From the NCBI RefSeq assembly GCF_002901445.1, contig NZ_PPPD01000001.1, positions 1,463,501-1,527,500 of the forward strand: a stretch of DNA of 64,000 nt, read 5' to 3'. Numbering within the stretch: the first letter of the stretch is position 1; each line of letters starts with the position of its first letter. Under the pieces are notes generated by a model that was not told the DNA's origin, did not search any database, and saw nothing but the letters and a program-made list of their open reading frames with translations. This stretch comes from Deinococcus koreensis (GTDB lineage: Bacteria; Deinococcota; Deinococci; Deinococcales; Deinococcaceae). The position numbers were made by a program, and so were the translations under genes. Positions 48,699 through 58,957 of the stretch are shown in pieces.

Positions 48699-49193
48699 TC
48701 ACCGCTCAAAGAAAGCGGGAGGCTCTATGCCCAGCGCCCGCAGGTACACATAGCCCTGGCCCCGGTGGTGGATTTCGTTGTCGATGGCGTACAACACGCT
48801 GTCCAGCGGCGGCATGGTGCCCCAGGCCATGTCCTGCGGGCGGGTGAACCAATCCGGGTCGGCGGCGGGCAGGGCGGCGTCCAGGGCCGGGGTCAGGGCG
48901 TCCCAGGCGGCCAGCAGGGCGGCGCGGCTCTGGGGCGGGGCGGTCTCGGGTTCATGCCAGCTCCAGTCGTCGGTGGTCAGGCCGGTCAGGTTGTAAGCAC
49001 TGACGCCAGACATCTCCCAGGCCAGTTCCCCGAAGGGGCGCATCCCGCCGACGCTGAAACTGAACAGCTGGTCTTCGGGGAAAGCCTCGATGACGCGGCG
49101 GGTCAGGGCACGGTGCCCCTGCCAGTGCGCCCGCAGGGCGTCGAGCGACAGGACGGACGAGCTGGTCGTGGTGGTCATGTGGGTACTGGTCAT
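48699..49193 (-). CDS. DinB-family protein (first in the cluster)
   Basis: The 164-residue protein has the DinB core with I-D-N-E-I-H-H-R-G-Q-G near 140 for metal binding. GGAGG at right distance sets ATG 49193. It heads a five-gene minus-strand run (DinB, DinB, DUF3224, GNAT, DinB) and diverges from the WYL regulator, which is the obvious candidate controller. Confidence 0.88.
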   Translation of the reverse strand: MTSTHMTTTTSSSVLSLDALRAHWQGHRALTRRVIEAFPEDQLFSFSVGGMRPFGELAWEMSGVSAYNLTGLTTDDWSWHEPETAPPQSRAALLAAWDALTPALDAALPAADPDWFTRPQDMAWGTMPPLDSVLYAIDNEIHHRGQGYVYLRALGIEPPAFFER

Positions 49194-49267
49194 ACCGGAA
49201 CCTCCCGGGGTTGAATCTGCCCTCAGCATAATCTGGATTCCCGACAGAACGTGACGCCTTTTACACT

Positions 49268-49273
49268 TACACT
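49268..49273 (+). promoter_or_regulatory. -10 box of a leaderless promoter (WYL regulator)
   Basis: TACACT is followed by 6 bases and the ATG at 49280, with no Shine-Dalgarno sequence. Confidence 0.5.
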
Positions 49274-49279
49274 GTTCCT

Positions 49280-50287
49280 ATGTACGACCCGTCCATGCGC
49301 GTGCTGACGGTGCTGGAACTCCTGCAGTCGCGCGAGACCGTGACCGGCGCGGAACTCGCCCGCCGCCTGGAGGTCAGCCCGCGCACCGTGCAGCGCTACG
49401 TGACCCGCCTGCAGGATCTGGGCATCCCGGTCGAGGGCAAACGCGGCGTGGGGGGCTCGTACCGCCTGAAACCGGGCTTCCGGCTGCCGCCGCTGATGTT
49501 CACGGGCGAGGAAGCGCTGGCCCTGACGCTGGGGCTGCAGGCCCTGCGACACCTGGGGCTCGACGCCCTGACCCCCGCCGCGCAGGGCGCCAGTGCCAAG
49601 CTGCTGCGAACCCTGCCCCACGCCCTGCGCGAAGGAGTTCAGGCGCTGGAGGGCGCCGTGCAGCTCGACACCTCTCCCTGGGTGATCCGCACCGACGCGG
49701 CGCTGCTCTCGGCGCTGCTGCGGGCCGTGCGCGGGGCGCAGGTCGTGAGCTTCTCCTACGCCTCGCCACAGACCCCGCCGGCGAAGCGCCGCGCGAACCT
49801 CTACCGGGTCGTGCACCAGGGGGGCCGCTGGTACGCGGTGGGCTGGTGCCAGCTGCGCGCGGGCCTGCGCTCCTTCCGGCTCGACCGGATGCAGGCGCTG
49901 GAGGTGCTGGACGAGACCTTCACGCCGCCCGCGGACTTCGACGCCGTGGCCTACCTGCGCTCGCACCTGCCGGCCACCCCGGAGACGCACGAGATCGACG
50001 TCTGGCTGGGCCGGCCACCAGAGGACTTGCGCGGCCAGGTCTCCGGCTGGTTCACCGAGCTGAGTGCCGAGGAGGGAGGCACCCGCCTGCGCGCCCGGCG
50101 CGAGCATATGCAGAGCTTCGCCGCCTTCCTGCTGGGCCTGGACTGCGAGCTGCGGATCTTCAGCCCGCGGTCGCTGCTGGACACCTTCGCCGCGCTGGGC
50201 GCCCGCTGCGCGGCCCTCCAGGTGGGGACGCCCCACCGGGCCGGGGGACAGTCAGGCCACGCCGGCGCGGGTCACAGCGCTCCCTGA
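49280..50287 (+). CDS. WYL-domain transcriptional regulator (HTH-11/WYL)
   Basis: The 335-residue protein has an N-terminal winged helix (about 8-65, with V-S-P-R-T-V-Q-R-Y-V as recognition helix and G-V-G-G-S-Y-R-L) and a WYL domain (about 145-225; here the triad region reads R-W-Y-A-V-G-W-C) followed by the WCX C-terminal extension. WYL proteins sense nucleic acids or small ligands and often control DNA-damage or stress genes. It diverges from the DinB operon with an 86-base shared control region. Confidence 0.9.
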   Translation: MYDPSMRVLTVLELLQSRETVTGAELARRLEVSPRTVQRYVTRLQDLGIPVEGKRGVGGSYRLKPGFRLPPLMFTGEEALALTLGLQALRHLGLDALTPAAQGASAKLLRTLPHALREGVQALEGAVQLDTSPWVIRTDAALLSALLRAVRGAQVVSFSYASPQTPPAKRRANLYRVVHQGGRWYAVGWCQLRAGLRSFRLDRMQALEVLDETFTPPADFDAVAYLRSHLPATPETHEIDVWLGRPPEDLRGQVSGWFTELSAEEGGTRLRARREHMQSFAAFLLGLDCELRIFSPRSLLDTFAALGARCAALQVGTPHRAGGQSGHAGAGHSAP

Positions 50288-50296
50288 CAGCGGTAG

Positions 50297-50313
50297 CCAG
50301 ACCACTGGTCTGG
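50297..50313. terminator. Palindrome between convergent genes
   Basis: CCAGACCACTGGTCTGG is a perfect 17-base inverted repeat 10 bases after the WYL stop. It lacks a T tract; it may be a weak terminator or a binding site. Confidence 0.35.
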
Positions 50314-50444
50314 GGCGAGCAGACTGGCACAGCTCCGCAGGAGAGCGAGGAGCCGCCATAAACAGCGGCTGCAGTGGAGCCCAGGGGGGTGTCGTTCACC
50401 CGTAGGCGCAACGGAGTGCCGCTGTGAGTCCGGGGCGCCCGCCC

Positions 50445-51596
50445 TCAATTCACCAGTTCCACGAAATCGTCGTCCTCGCCCTCGGCGGCCAGCGGCAGGG
50501 TGCAGTAGAAGGTCGCGCCCTTGCCCCGCTCGGACTCGACCCAGATGGTGCCGCCGTGCTCCTCGATGGCCAGCTTGCAGAAGGCCAGGCCCATCCCGGT
50601 GTCGAAGCGGCCATGCAGGGTCAGGCGGCTCTGCTCGAAGGCGGCGAACAGGTTGGGAATGTCCTCGGCGGGAATGCCCTCGCCGTCGTCGCGCACGAGC
50701 AGCTGCACGCCATCAGGCACGGAACGCACCAGCAGCGCGATCACGCCGCCCGTGGTCGTGTGCTTCATGGCGTTGCTGATCAGGTTCGCCAGCACCCGCC
50801 GCAGGATCTCCGGATCGACACTGGCCGGCGAGAGATCCTGCTCGACCTCCACGCGGATGTGCCGGTCGCGCAGGCCGCTGCCCACGTCGCCGCGCGCGAG
50901 CTCGATGACCTCCGCGAACATCGGGCTGAAGACCAGTTCACGCTTCAGGTTCATCTTGCCGGCCTGGATCTTGCGCACGTCCAGCATGTTCACCGCGAGG
51001 TGCAGGAGGTGCTGGGTCTCGTCGCGGGCGACCTTGATCAGCTCGCGGTTGTCCTCGGGCACGCGGTCGTCCTCGTAGACGATCTCCAGCAGGCCCATCA
51101 CGGCGGCGATGGGGTTTTTCAGGTCGTGCACCAGCATGTGCACCAGCTGGTCGCGCACCCGTTCCTCGTGCTCCCAGGTGTCCATGCGGCGCTGCAACGC
51201 AGCGATGCGCGCCTGCGTGTCGCGGTGCTGCTGCGAGCGGCCCAGCAGGGTTCTGACCTGCAGCACCAGCGCCGCCGTGGGCGTGGTGTCGCTGATCAGG
51301 GCGTCGGCGCCGGCGCCCAGCATCTCGCCCAGGCCCTGGGTGCCCACCGCCAGCCAGCGGGTGCCGGCGAGTTCGGCACGCTGGCGCAGCATGGGCAGCA
51401 CCTGCCACAGCGGCACGCCGGGCGTGTCGGTGTACAGCAGCGCCACGTCCGGCGGCGTGACGTGGGCTTCACGCAGCAGCGTTTCCGCGTCAGCGACCGG
51501 GATCAGGGTGACCTGGGGCAGCGCGTGGACGAGGGTCGCCGTGCGGGCCGGGTCGGCCGAGACGACAAAGACCGTGGGGGAATCAGCGGTTGGCAT
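50445..51596 (-). CDS. Soluble histidine kinase with degenerate receiver domain
   Basis: The 383-residue protein has no membrane segment. Residues 7-120 resemble a response-regulator receiver, but the usual phospho-acceptor position is Tyr55 (L-L-Y-T-D-T-P-G), so it is probably a pseudo-receiver; Asp57 is a possible substitute. HisKA has His157 (L-V-H-D-L-K-N-P), and the ATPase domain has [15 protein letters not shown] and T-G-M-G-L-A-F. No response regulator is adjacent. It would act as a cytoplasmic orphan kinase. Confidence 0.85.
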   Translation of the reverse strand: MPTADSPTVFVVSADPARTATLVHALPQVTLIPVADAETLLREAHVTPPDVALLYTDTPGVPLWQVLPMLRQRAELAGTRWLAVGTQGLGEMLGAGADALISDTTPTAALVLQVRTLLGRSQQHRDTQARIAALQRRMDTWEHEERVRDQLVHMLVHDLKNPIAAVMGLLEIVYEDDRVPEDNRELIKVARDETQHLLHLAVNMLDVRKIQAGKMNLKRELVFSPMFAEVIELARGDVGSGLRDRHIRVEVEQDLSPASVDPEILRRVLANLISNAMKHTTTGGVIALLVRSVPDGVQLLVRDDGEGIPAEDIPNLFAAFEQSRLTLHGRFDTGMGLAFCKLAIEEHGGTIWVESERGKGATFYCTLPLAAEGEDDDFVELVN

Positions 51597-51791
51597 GAAC
51601 TTCCGGCCAGTGTACCCCGTGCGGCGACCCCCGGACACCGCTTTTCGGCCCGTTGTCCAGGCGGGGTGGCCGGTCCACGGGTTCAGGGCGGCCGGGAGGA
51701 CAGGACAGGGGCCGGAGCACTCCGCCCCGGCCCCAGTGAGGCCACCAACAAGGCCAGTCAGCCAGCCCCACTCCCTGGCACTGTCCGGCGC

Positions 51792-52643
51792 TCAGCCCTT
51801 GACGCTGCCCGCCAGCAGGCCGCGCACGAAGTAGCGCCCCAGCAGGATGTAGACCAGCAGGGTGGGCAGCGCCGCCAGGATTGCGCCGGCCATCGGCAGG
51901 TTCCACGACACCGCCTGACCGCCCGAGAGCTGCGACAGGGCGTAGGTGACCGGCTGCGAGCCCGTGTTGGTCAGGGTGGCGGCGAACAGGAACTCGTTCC
52001 AGACCTGCGTGAACTGCCAGATGATCACGACCACGAAGCCCGGGATGCTGATCGGGAAGATGACCCGCCGGTAGATGCTCCAGAAGCCGGCCCCGTCGAT
52101 GGTCGCGGCCTCCACCAGCGCGTCGGGCACGTCGGCGTAGAAGTTGCGGAAGATCAGGGTGGTGATCGGGATGCCGTACACCACGTGCGCCAGGATCAGG
52201 CCCCAGATCGAGCCGTACAGGCCCAGCGCCTTGATGAACTGGAACAGCGGGATCAGCACCGCCTGATACGGAATGAACATGCCGAACAGCATCAGCGCGA
52301 AGAGCGTGTTGGCGCCCCGGAACTTCCACTTGCTCAGGGCGTAGCCGTTCACGCTGCCCAGCATCGCGCTCAGGATGGTGGCGGTGACCGCCAGGAACAG
52401 CGAGTTGCCCAGGTTGCCGCCGATCTTGGCCCAGGCTTCACTGAAGCTGGCCCAGTTGAGCGCCGCCGGCCAGTGCCAGGAGGTCGCCAGATTGATGGCC
52501 TCCGGAGCTTTCAGGGCGGTGGCGAACAGCAGATAGATCGGCACCAGGAAGAACAGCGCGGCGACCACCAGCAGCACGTAGGTCAGCACCCGCCCGGGCT
52601 GCACACCGGGGCGCGGCGGAGAGACGGGAGGCACCGCCGTCAT
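51792..52643 (-). CDS. Sugar ABC transporter permease (MalG-type)
   Basis: The 283-residue inner-membrane protein has six membrane segments and the EAA loop [10 protein letters not shown] near 190 that docks the ATPase. It pairs with the MalF-type permease and the binding protein upstream. GGGGAGG sets ATG 52643. The operon ends here and no ATPase gene follows, so a shared MsmK-like ATPase elsewhere must serve it. Confidence 0.93.
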   Translation of the reverse strand: MTAVPPVSPPRPGVQPGRVLTYVLLVVAALFFLVPIYLLFATALKAPEAINLATSWHWPAALNWASFSEAWAKIGGNLGNSLFLAVTATILSAMLGSVNGYALSKWKFRGANTLFALMLFGMFIPYQAVLIPLFQFIKALGLYGSIWGLILAHVVYGIPITTLIFRNFYADVPDALVEAATIDGAGFWSIYRRVIFPISIPGFVVVIIWQFTQVWNEFLFAATLTNTGSQPVTYALSQLSGGQAVSWNLPMAGAILAALPTLLVYILLGRYFVRGLLAGSVKG

Positions 52644-52672
52644 GCGCGGCCTCCCCGCTCACTCGGCCGGGC

Positions 52673-52749
52673 GCCCTCCGCCCCGTGCCTTGCGCCCTGT
52701 GCCTCCCGCCCTGTGCCTTCTGCCCTCAGCCCTCTGCCCTCCGCGTCTC
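52673..52749 (-). repeat. Single-arm heptad array, 11 units without interruption
   Basis: On the plus strand eleven consecutive 7-base units each begin with GC (ten with GCC), for example GCCCTCC, GCCTTGC, GCCCTGT, GCCTTCT, GCCCTCA. On the transcribed strand this reads as purine-rich units ending in GGC. It occupies most of the spacer between the two permease genes. No complementary arm is present. Confidence 0.9.
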
Positions 52750-52755
52750 TCCCCC

Positions 52756-53880
52756 TCATGCGTGCCCCTCCTGCTGGCGGAACTGGCTGACCAGATACGG
52801 CACGATGATGAAGGCCACCAGGATCAGCAGCACGGTGCCGATGGCCGCGCCCAGCGAGAACTGGTTCTGCCGGAAGGAGGTCAGGTACATGTTGAGCGCC
52901 GGCACCGAGGTGCTCAGGTTGTCCGGCCCGGCCATCGCGTACACCAGATCGAAGATCTTGAGGCTGATGTGCCCCAGGATGATCATGGCGCTCAGGGTGA
53001 TGGGCGCCAGCAGCGGAAAGACCACGAAGCGGTACATGCCGGCGTCGCTGGCGCCGTCCACCTTGGCGGCCTCGCGCAGTTCCTCGGGGATGCCGCGCAG
53101 GCCCGCCAGATAGAGCGCCATGGTGTAGCCGCTCATCTGCCACACGGCGGCGATGATGATGCCGATCAGGGCCAGGTTGAAGCCGTGCAGCTCGGGAGCC
53201 GGCAGCATCTTCACGTTCGGGCCGATGAAGACCGCCCAGACCAGCAGCAGGGCCGCGCACAGGCCCGCGACCAGCGTGCGGCGGCGATCTCCGGCCCTCA
53301 GTGCCTGCACCGCCAGCACGATCAGCACGATTCCCACCACCGACGCCGTGATCAGCGGCAGCAGGTTCCAGTCGAACTTCAGCACGGCGTCCTGGCTGCT
53401 CAGCCAGCCGAAGGTGCTGGGCGGCGCGCCCAGCAGCGTGGGCGCCTGGTTCACCCCGCCCTGCGGCTGCAGCATCCAGCGCCAGATGGTGCCGGTCACG
53501 ATGAAGCTCAGGCTCATGGGGAACAGGAAGATGGTGCGCCACAGCCCCTCGCCCCGGGGGTTGCGGTCGAGGATCAGCGCCAGGCCCAGGCCCAGGCCCA
53601 GGCAGCCCAGGATGAAGAACACCGTGAAGAAGATGGTGCTGACCAGTTCCTGCCGGAAGCGGCCCTGCAGGAAGCCGCTGAACAGCTCGGAGTAGTTGGC
53701 GAGCCCCACCCAGCGGATGACCGGGTTCTCGGCCAGCGCCTGGGCCGGGTCGTTGCCCCAGTCGGTCATGGAGACGTACACGCTGCGCGCGATAAAGCCG
53801 TACACGAACACCGCGATCAGGATGATGCTGGGAGTCAGGACGGCGATCGACCACAGGCGGTCTTTACTCAGGCCTTTCAA
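52756..53880 (-). CDS. Sugar ABC transporter permease (MalF-type)
   Basis: The 374-residue permease has an N-terminal membrane helix, a large insertion with an extra segment, and the EAA loop [10 protein letters not shown] near 275. Translation appears to start at TTG 53880: AAAGGAGG lies six bases upstream, and no ATG is placed as well. It is the second gene of the sugar transporter operon. Confidence 0.92.
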   Translation of the reverse strand: MKGLSKDRLWSIAVLTPSIILIAVFVYGFIARSVYVSMTDWGNDPAQALAENPVIRWVGLANYSELFSGFLQGRFRQELVSTIFFTVFFILGCLGLGLGLALILDRNPRGEGLWRTIFLFPMSLSFIVTGTIWRWMLQPQGGVNQAPTLLGAPPSTFGWLSSQDAVLKFDWNLLPLITASVVGIVLIVLAVQALRAGDRRRTLVAGLCAALLLVWAVFIGPNVKMLPAPELHGFNLALIGIIIAAVWQMSGYTMALYLAGLRGIPEELREAAKVDGASDAGMYRFVVFPLLAPITLSAMIILGHISLKIFDLVYAMAGPDNLSTSVPALNMYLTSFRQNQFSLGAAIGTVLLILVAFIIVPYLVSQFRQQEGHA

Positions 53881-53968
53881 TTCAGGCCTCCTTTCGGGTC
53901 AGTGGTGGCGGGACAGAGTGGGGGCGCGACGGAAAAAGGAGAGTGGGCCGGGGCCGGCGGGAAGACGC

Positions 53969-53996
53969 TCCCACGGCCCACAACCCACACCCTACA
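53969..53996 (-). repeat. Short heptad array, TGTGGGY type
   Basis: Four units on the plus strand (TCCCACG, GCCCACA, ACCCACA, CCCTACA) are read on the transcribed strand as TGTAGGG, TGTGGGT, TGTGGGC and CGTGGGA. They lie directly after the binding-protein gene. A complementary pyrimidine arm may follow in degenerate form around 53900-53950. Confidence 0.6.
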
Positions 53997-54011
53997 GCCG
54001 GTGGCTGCGCT

Positions 54012-55247
54012 CTACTTGCTGAAGCCCGAGCGAATGGCCAGCTGCTGCGCGGCGGCGGCGGCCCCGGCGCTGTTCTTGCTGGCCACGAACTGGTCGATCA
54101 CGGCGCCGAAGGCGCTCATGAAGCTCTCGGGGGCCACGGCGCCGTGCACCAGGGAGCCCACGATCTTGGAGTTCTTCCAGTCGGTTGCGGCGCTCTTGGA
54201 GTAGGTGCTGTACTTGCTCAGGTCGGAGTCGGTGCGCGCGGCGATCGAGCCCTTGAGCGGGTTGAAGGCGTCCTGACCCTCCTTACTGCCCAGCACCTTG
54301 AGCCAGTTCATGGTCTCGGTGCGGTTCTTGGCGCCCTTGGGCAGCCCGAAGGAGTCGGCCAGCATCACGAAGGTCTTGGTGGTGCCGGGCGAGGCCGCCC
54401 AGCCGAAGCCGGTGCCGGGGGCCAGCTTCTTGGTGGTGGTGAAGTAGCCGGCGGCCCAGTCGCCCATGATGTTGAAGGCGCTGGTGCCGTCGATGATCCG
54501 GTCACTGGCCTGCTGCCAGCTCAGGCCCGAGGCGTCCTTGTTGGCGCAGTCCATGACCTTGCCGTAGGTCGTGAAGGCCCCGACCACGCGCGGATCGGTG
54601 AACTTCAGCTTGCCGGAGAACAGGTCTTCCCAGCCCTGCGCCCCCAGCGTGCCGATCATGACGCTTTCCCACAGGTGCTGCTGGGTCCAGTTCTCGCCGA
54701 CCACCAGCGGCGCGGCCACGCCCTTGGCCTTCAGCGTGGCACAGGTCGAGATGAACTCGGGCCAGGTCTTGGGCACGGTCACGCCCCACTGCTTGAGCTT
54801 GGCGGGGTTGTACCACATGACATTCGAGCGGTGGACGTTGACCGGCACGCTCCAGATCTTGCCCTTGGAGGAAATCAGCCTCACCAGATCCTTGGGGAAC
54901 ACCTTGCTCCAGCCCTCGGACTTGAAAAGGGGCGAGAGGTCTTCCATGCGGTTGGCGACCACCCAGGTGCCGATGAGTTCCTGGCCGGCGTGCGCCTGGA
55001 AGGAGTCGGGGGGCGTGCCGCCCAGCATCCGGGTCTTCAGGACGGCCTTGGCGTTGGTGCCGGCGCCGCCCGAGACCGTGGCGTTGTCCACCGCGACCGA
55101 GGGGTACTTCTCCTTGTAGAGCTTGACCAGGGCCTCCAGGGCCGGGCCTTCGTCGCCCGACCACCACGAGAAGATTTCCAGTTTTCCGGTGGCCAGGGCG
55201 CTGGACGTGACGGCAAGGGCGGTGGCGATCAGCAGGGCTTTTTTCAT
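54012..55247 (-). CDS. Sugar ABC transporter substrate-binding protein (family 1, glucose-type)
   Basis: The 411-residue protein has a signal peptide (1-19, A-L-A-T end) and begins [15 protein letters not shown], close to the glucose/mannose-binding proteins of Thermus and pseudomonads. Other family landmarks are [11 protein letters not shown] and I-M-G-D-W-A-A-G-Y. It has no lipobox cysteine, so it may be free outside the membrane or held by its leader. GGAGGAACAC sets ATG 55247. It heads the transporter operon. Confidence 0.92.
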   Translation of the reverse strand: MKKALLIATALAVTSSALATGKLEIFSWWSGDEGPALEALVKLYKEKYPSVAVDNATVSGGAGTNAKAVLKTRMLGGTPPDSFQAHAGQELIGTWVVANRMEDLSPLFKSEGWSKVFPKDLVRLISSKGKIWSVPVNVHRSNVMWYNPAKLKQWGVTVPKTWPEFISTCATLKAKGVAAPLVVGENWTQQHLWESVMIGTLGAQGWEDLFSGKLKFTDPRVVGAFTTYGKVMDCANKDASGLSWQQASDRIIDGTSAFNIMGDWAAGYFTTTKKLAPGTGFGWAASPGTTKTFVMLADSFGLPKGAKNRTETMNWLKVLGSKEGQDAFNPLKGSIAARTDSDLSKYSTYSKSAATDWKNSKIVGSLVHGAVAPESFMSAFGAVIDQFVASKNSAGAAAAAQQLAIRSGFSK

Positions 55248-55470
55248 GTGTTCCTCCGGGGAAACAGGGCAGTGCAGCACTTCGGGCCGTATTCGGCGCT
55301 GGGTTGTGGAACGTCATGGATGATAAGCCCTGCGGAGGCCGGCGTGATACTCCCTGTCGATTCAGCGCACGGCGGGCGGGTCAGCGCCACACGGCGGGCC
55401 GGACAGCCGCCGATCTCTCCGGCGCCCGCCCGGCCCTCTGTGCCCTGCCCGTCGGCCTTTCTCGCCCCGT

Positions 55471-57036
<1,566 letters not shown>

Positions 57037-57043
57037 GGGGGGA

Positions 57044-57049
57044 AGTATA
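57044..57049 (-). promoter_or_regulatory. -10 box of a leaderless promoter (lysS)
   Basis: TATACT on the minus strand is followed by exactly 7 bases and the ATG at 57036. It abuts the heptad element, whose units would occupy the -35 region. Confidence 0.6.
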
Positions 57050-57147
57050 CGGAGGCGGAAGGCAGAACGCAGAAGGCAGAGAGCAGAAAGCGGAGGGCAG
57101 AGCGCCAGGATTCCCAGCATTCTGCCCTCGGCCCTCCGCTCTCTGCG

Positions 57148-57151
<4 letters not shown>
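57050..57151 (-). repeat. Heptad foldback element between greA and lysS
   Basis: On the plus strand eight units (CGGAGGC, GGAAGGC, AGAACGC, AGAAGGC, AGAGAGC, AGAAAGC, GGAGGGC, AGAGCGC; 57050-57105) are followed by an 11-base loop and five complementary-type units (GCATTCT, GCCCTCG, GCCCTCC, GCTCTCT, GCGTCAG; 57117-57151). The element starts over the greA stop codon and ends at the lysS -10 box. Confidence 0.9.
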
Positions 57152-57639
<488 letters not shown>

Positions 57640-57761
57640 TCTGGCCTCCGTGACTTCTCAGGTGTCCCCGCAGGGACGAGTTCGGTCGATTGGTGAGAAT
57701 CAGCGCGCATTCTGCCACACGCCCCCCTCTCTGACAACGCCCGCCCCCGCCGAGGGGGCTC

Positions 57762-58886
57762 TCAGGCGGCGGGCGAGACCCGCAGCACGCGCCGGGTCAG
57801 CACGACCAGCGCGACCAGCACCGCCCCCAGAGCGGCCAGGAACACCGGCACCGCCTGCGGGCCCGACCGGGCGAAGGCCAGCCCGATCAGCCAGGGCACC
57901 AGAATCCCGCCGACCGAGCCCGAGACCAGCAGAAAGGGCAGCAGCCGCACGGGCAGCACCCCGGCCGACCAGACCAGCACCGAGCCGAACAGCGGCCCCA
58001 GCGTCAGGCCCACCAGCGGGTAGGCCAGCGGCGCCAGGGCCGGCACGCTGGCCGCCAGGGCCACCAGGGCGCTGAGCACGGCGCTGACCAGCACCAGCCG
58101 ATCCGGCCGGAAGCGGCCCCCGAAGGCGCTGGTCAGCGCCCGCCCCAGCGTGAAGCCCCCCCAGTACAGGCTGACCGCCAGCGCCGCCGACCCGAAACCC
58201 ACGCCCTGCAGGTGCTTGATGCCCCAGGCGCCAAACCCCACCTCCAGGCCCACGTAACACACCAGCATGGGCACGAACAGCGCCAGCGAGCGGGCCAGCC
58301 CCCGCCCCCCGTCCTGCGGGCGCGCGGGCGGCAGCTCCGGCAGTCCCCAGACCTTCGCGGCCAGCAGGGTGAGCAGACTCAGCGACGCGATCAGCACGAA
58401 GGGCCAGGCCAGACCCAGCGGCGCCAGGCCCACCGCGATCAGCGGCGCCAGGATGCTGGCGGCGGCGAACACGGCGTTCACGAAGTTGATGGCGCGGGTG
58501 CCCACGGAGGCGAACACGGCGTTCAGGGCCGCGCTCACCCCGCCCATGCCCAGGCCCGCCACCACCGCGCCCGCCACCGCCAGCGCCCAGAGGGGTGCGA
58601 GCCCCACCAGCACGGCCCCCAGCGCCAGCAGGATCAGGCTGCCCACCACCACCCGGCGCGTGCTCAGGCGCCGCAGCAGCACCCCGGCCAGCGGCGGCGC
58701 GGCGGCCGAGCCCAGGAAGTGCGCGCTGGCGATGATCCCCACGCTCGCCGTGCTGACCCCGAAGCGCTGCTGGAAGAAGGGAAAGAGCGGCCCGTAGATG
58801 GGCTGCAGCACGCCCATGACGAAGTAGGCGGCGGCTCCGGCCCCCAGCAGGTTCAACGTCGGGCGCACGGAGGGCACGGAGGTCAC
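57762..58886 (-). CDS. MFS transporter
   Basis: The 374-residue protein has about 12 short membrane segments, Gly/Ala-rich, with R-R-L-S-T-R-R-V-V-V-G after helix 2. It resembles small MFS permeases of unknown, possibly sugar, substrate. The start is GTG 58886, seven bases after a TACCTT box; the open frame extends far upstream without coding character. Monocistronic. Confidence 0.82.
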   Translation of the reverse strand: MTSVPSVRPTLNLLGAGAAAYFVMGVLQPIYGPLFPFFQQRFGVSTASVGIIASAHFLGSAAAPPLAGVLLRRLSTRRVVVGSLILLALGAVLVGLAPLWALAVAGAVVAGLGMGGVSAALNAVFASVGTRAINFVNAVFAAASILAPLIAVGLAPLGLAWPFVLIASLSLLTLLAAKVWGLPELPPARPQDGGRGLARSLALFVPMLVCYVGLEVGFGAWGIKHLQGVGFGSAALAVSLYWGGFTLGRALTSAFGGRFRPDRLVLVSAVLSALVALAASVPALAPLAYPLVGLTLGPLFGSVLVWSAGVLPVRLLPFLLVSGSVGGILVPWLIGLAFARSGPQAVPVFLAALGAVLVALVVLTRRVLRVSPAA

Positions 58887-58893
58887 GGGGCCG

Positions 58894-58899
58894 AAGGTA
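58894..58899 (-). promoter_or_regulatory. -10 box of a leaderless promoter (MFS transporter)
   Basis: TACCTT on the minus strand is followed by exactly 7 bases and GTG 58886. Confidence 0.4.
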
Positions 58900-58957
58900 G
58901 CACCGCGGGGGGCCTGCGGAGGTATGAGGGCACGGGAGGAGAGCCCCGAAGCGCTCC

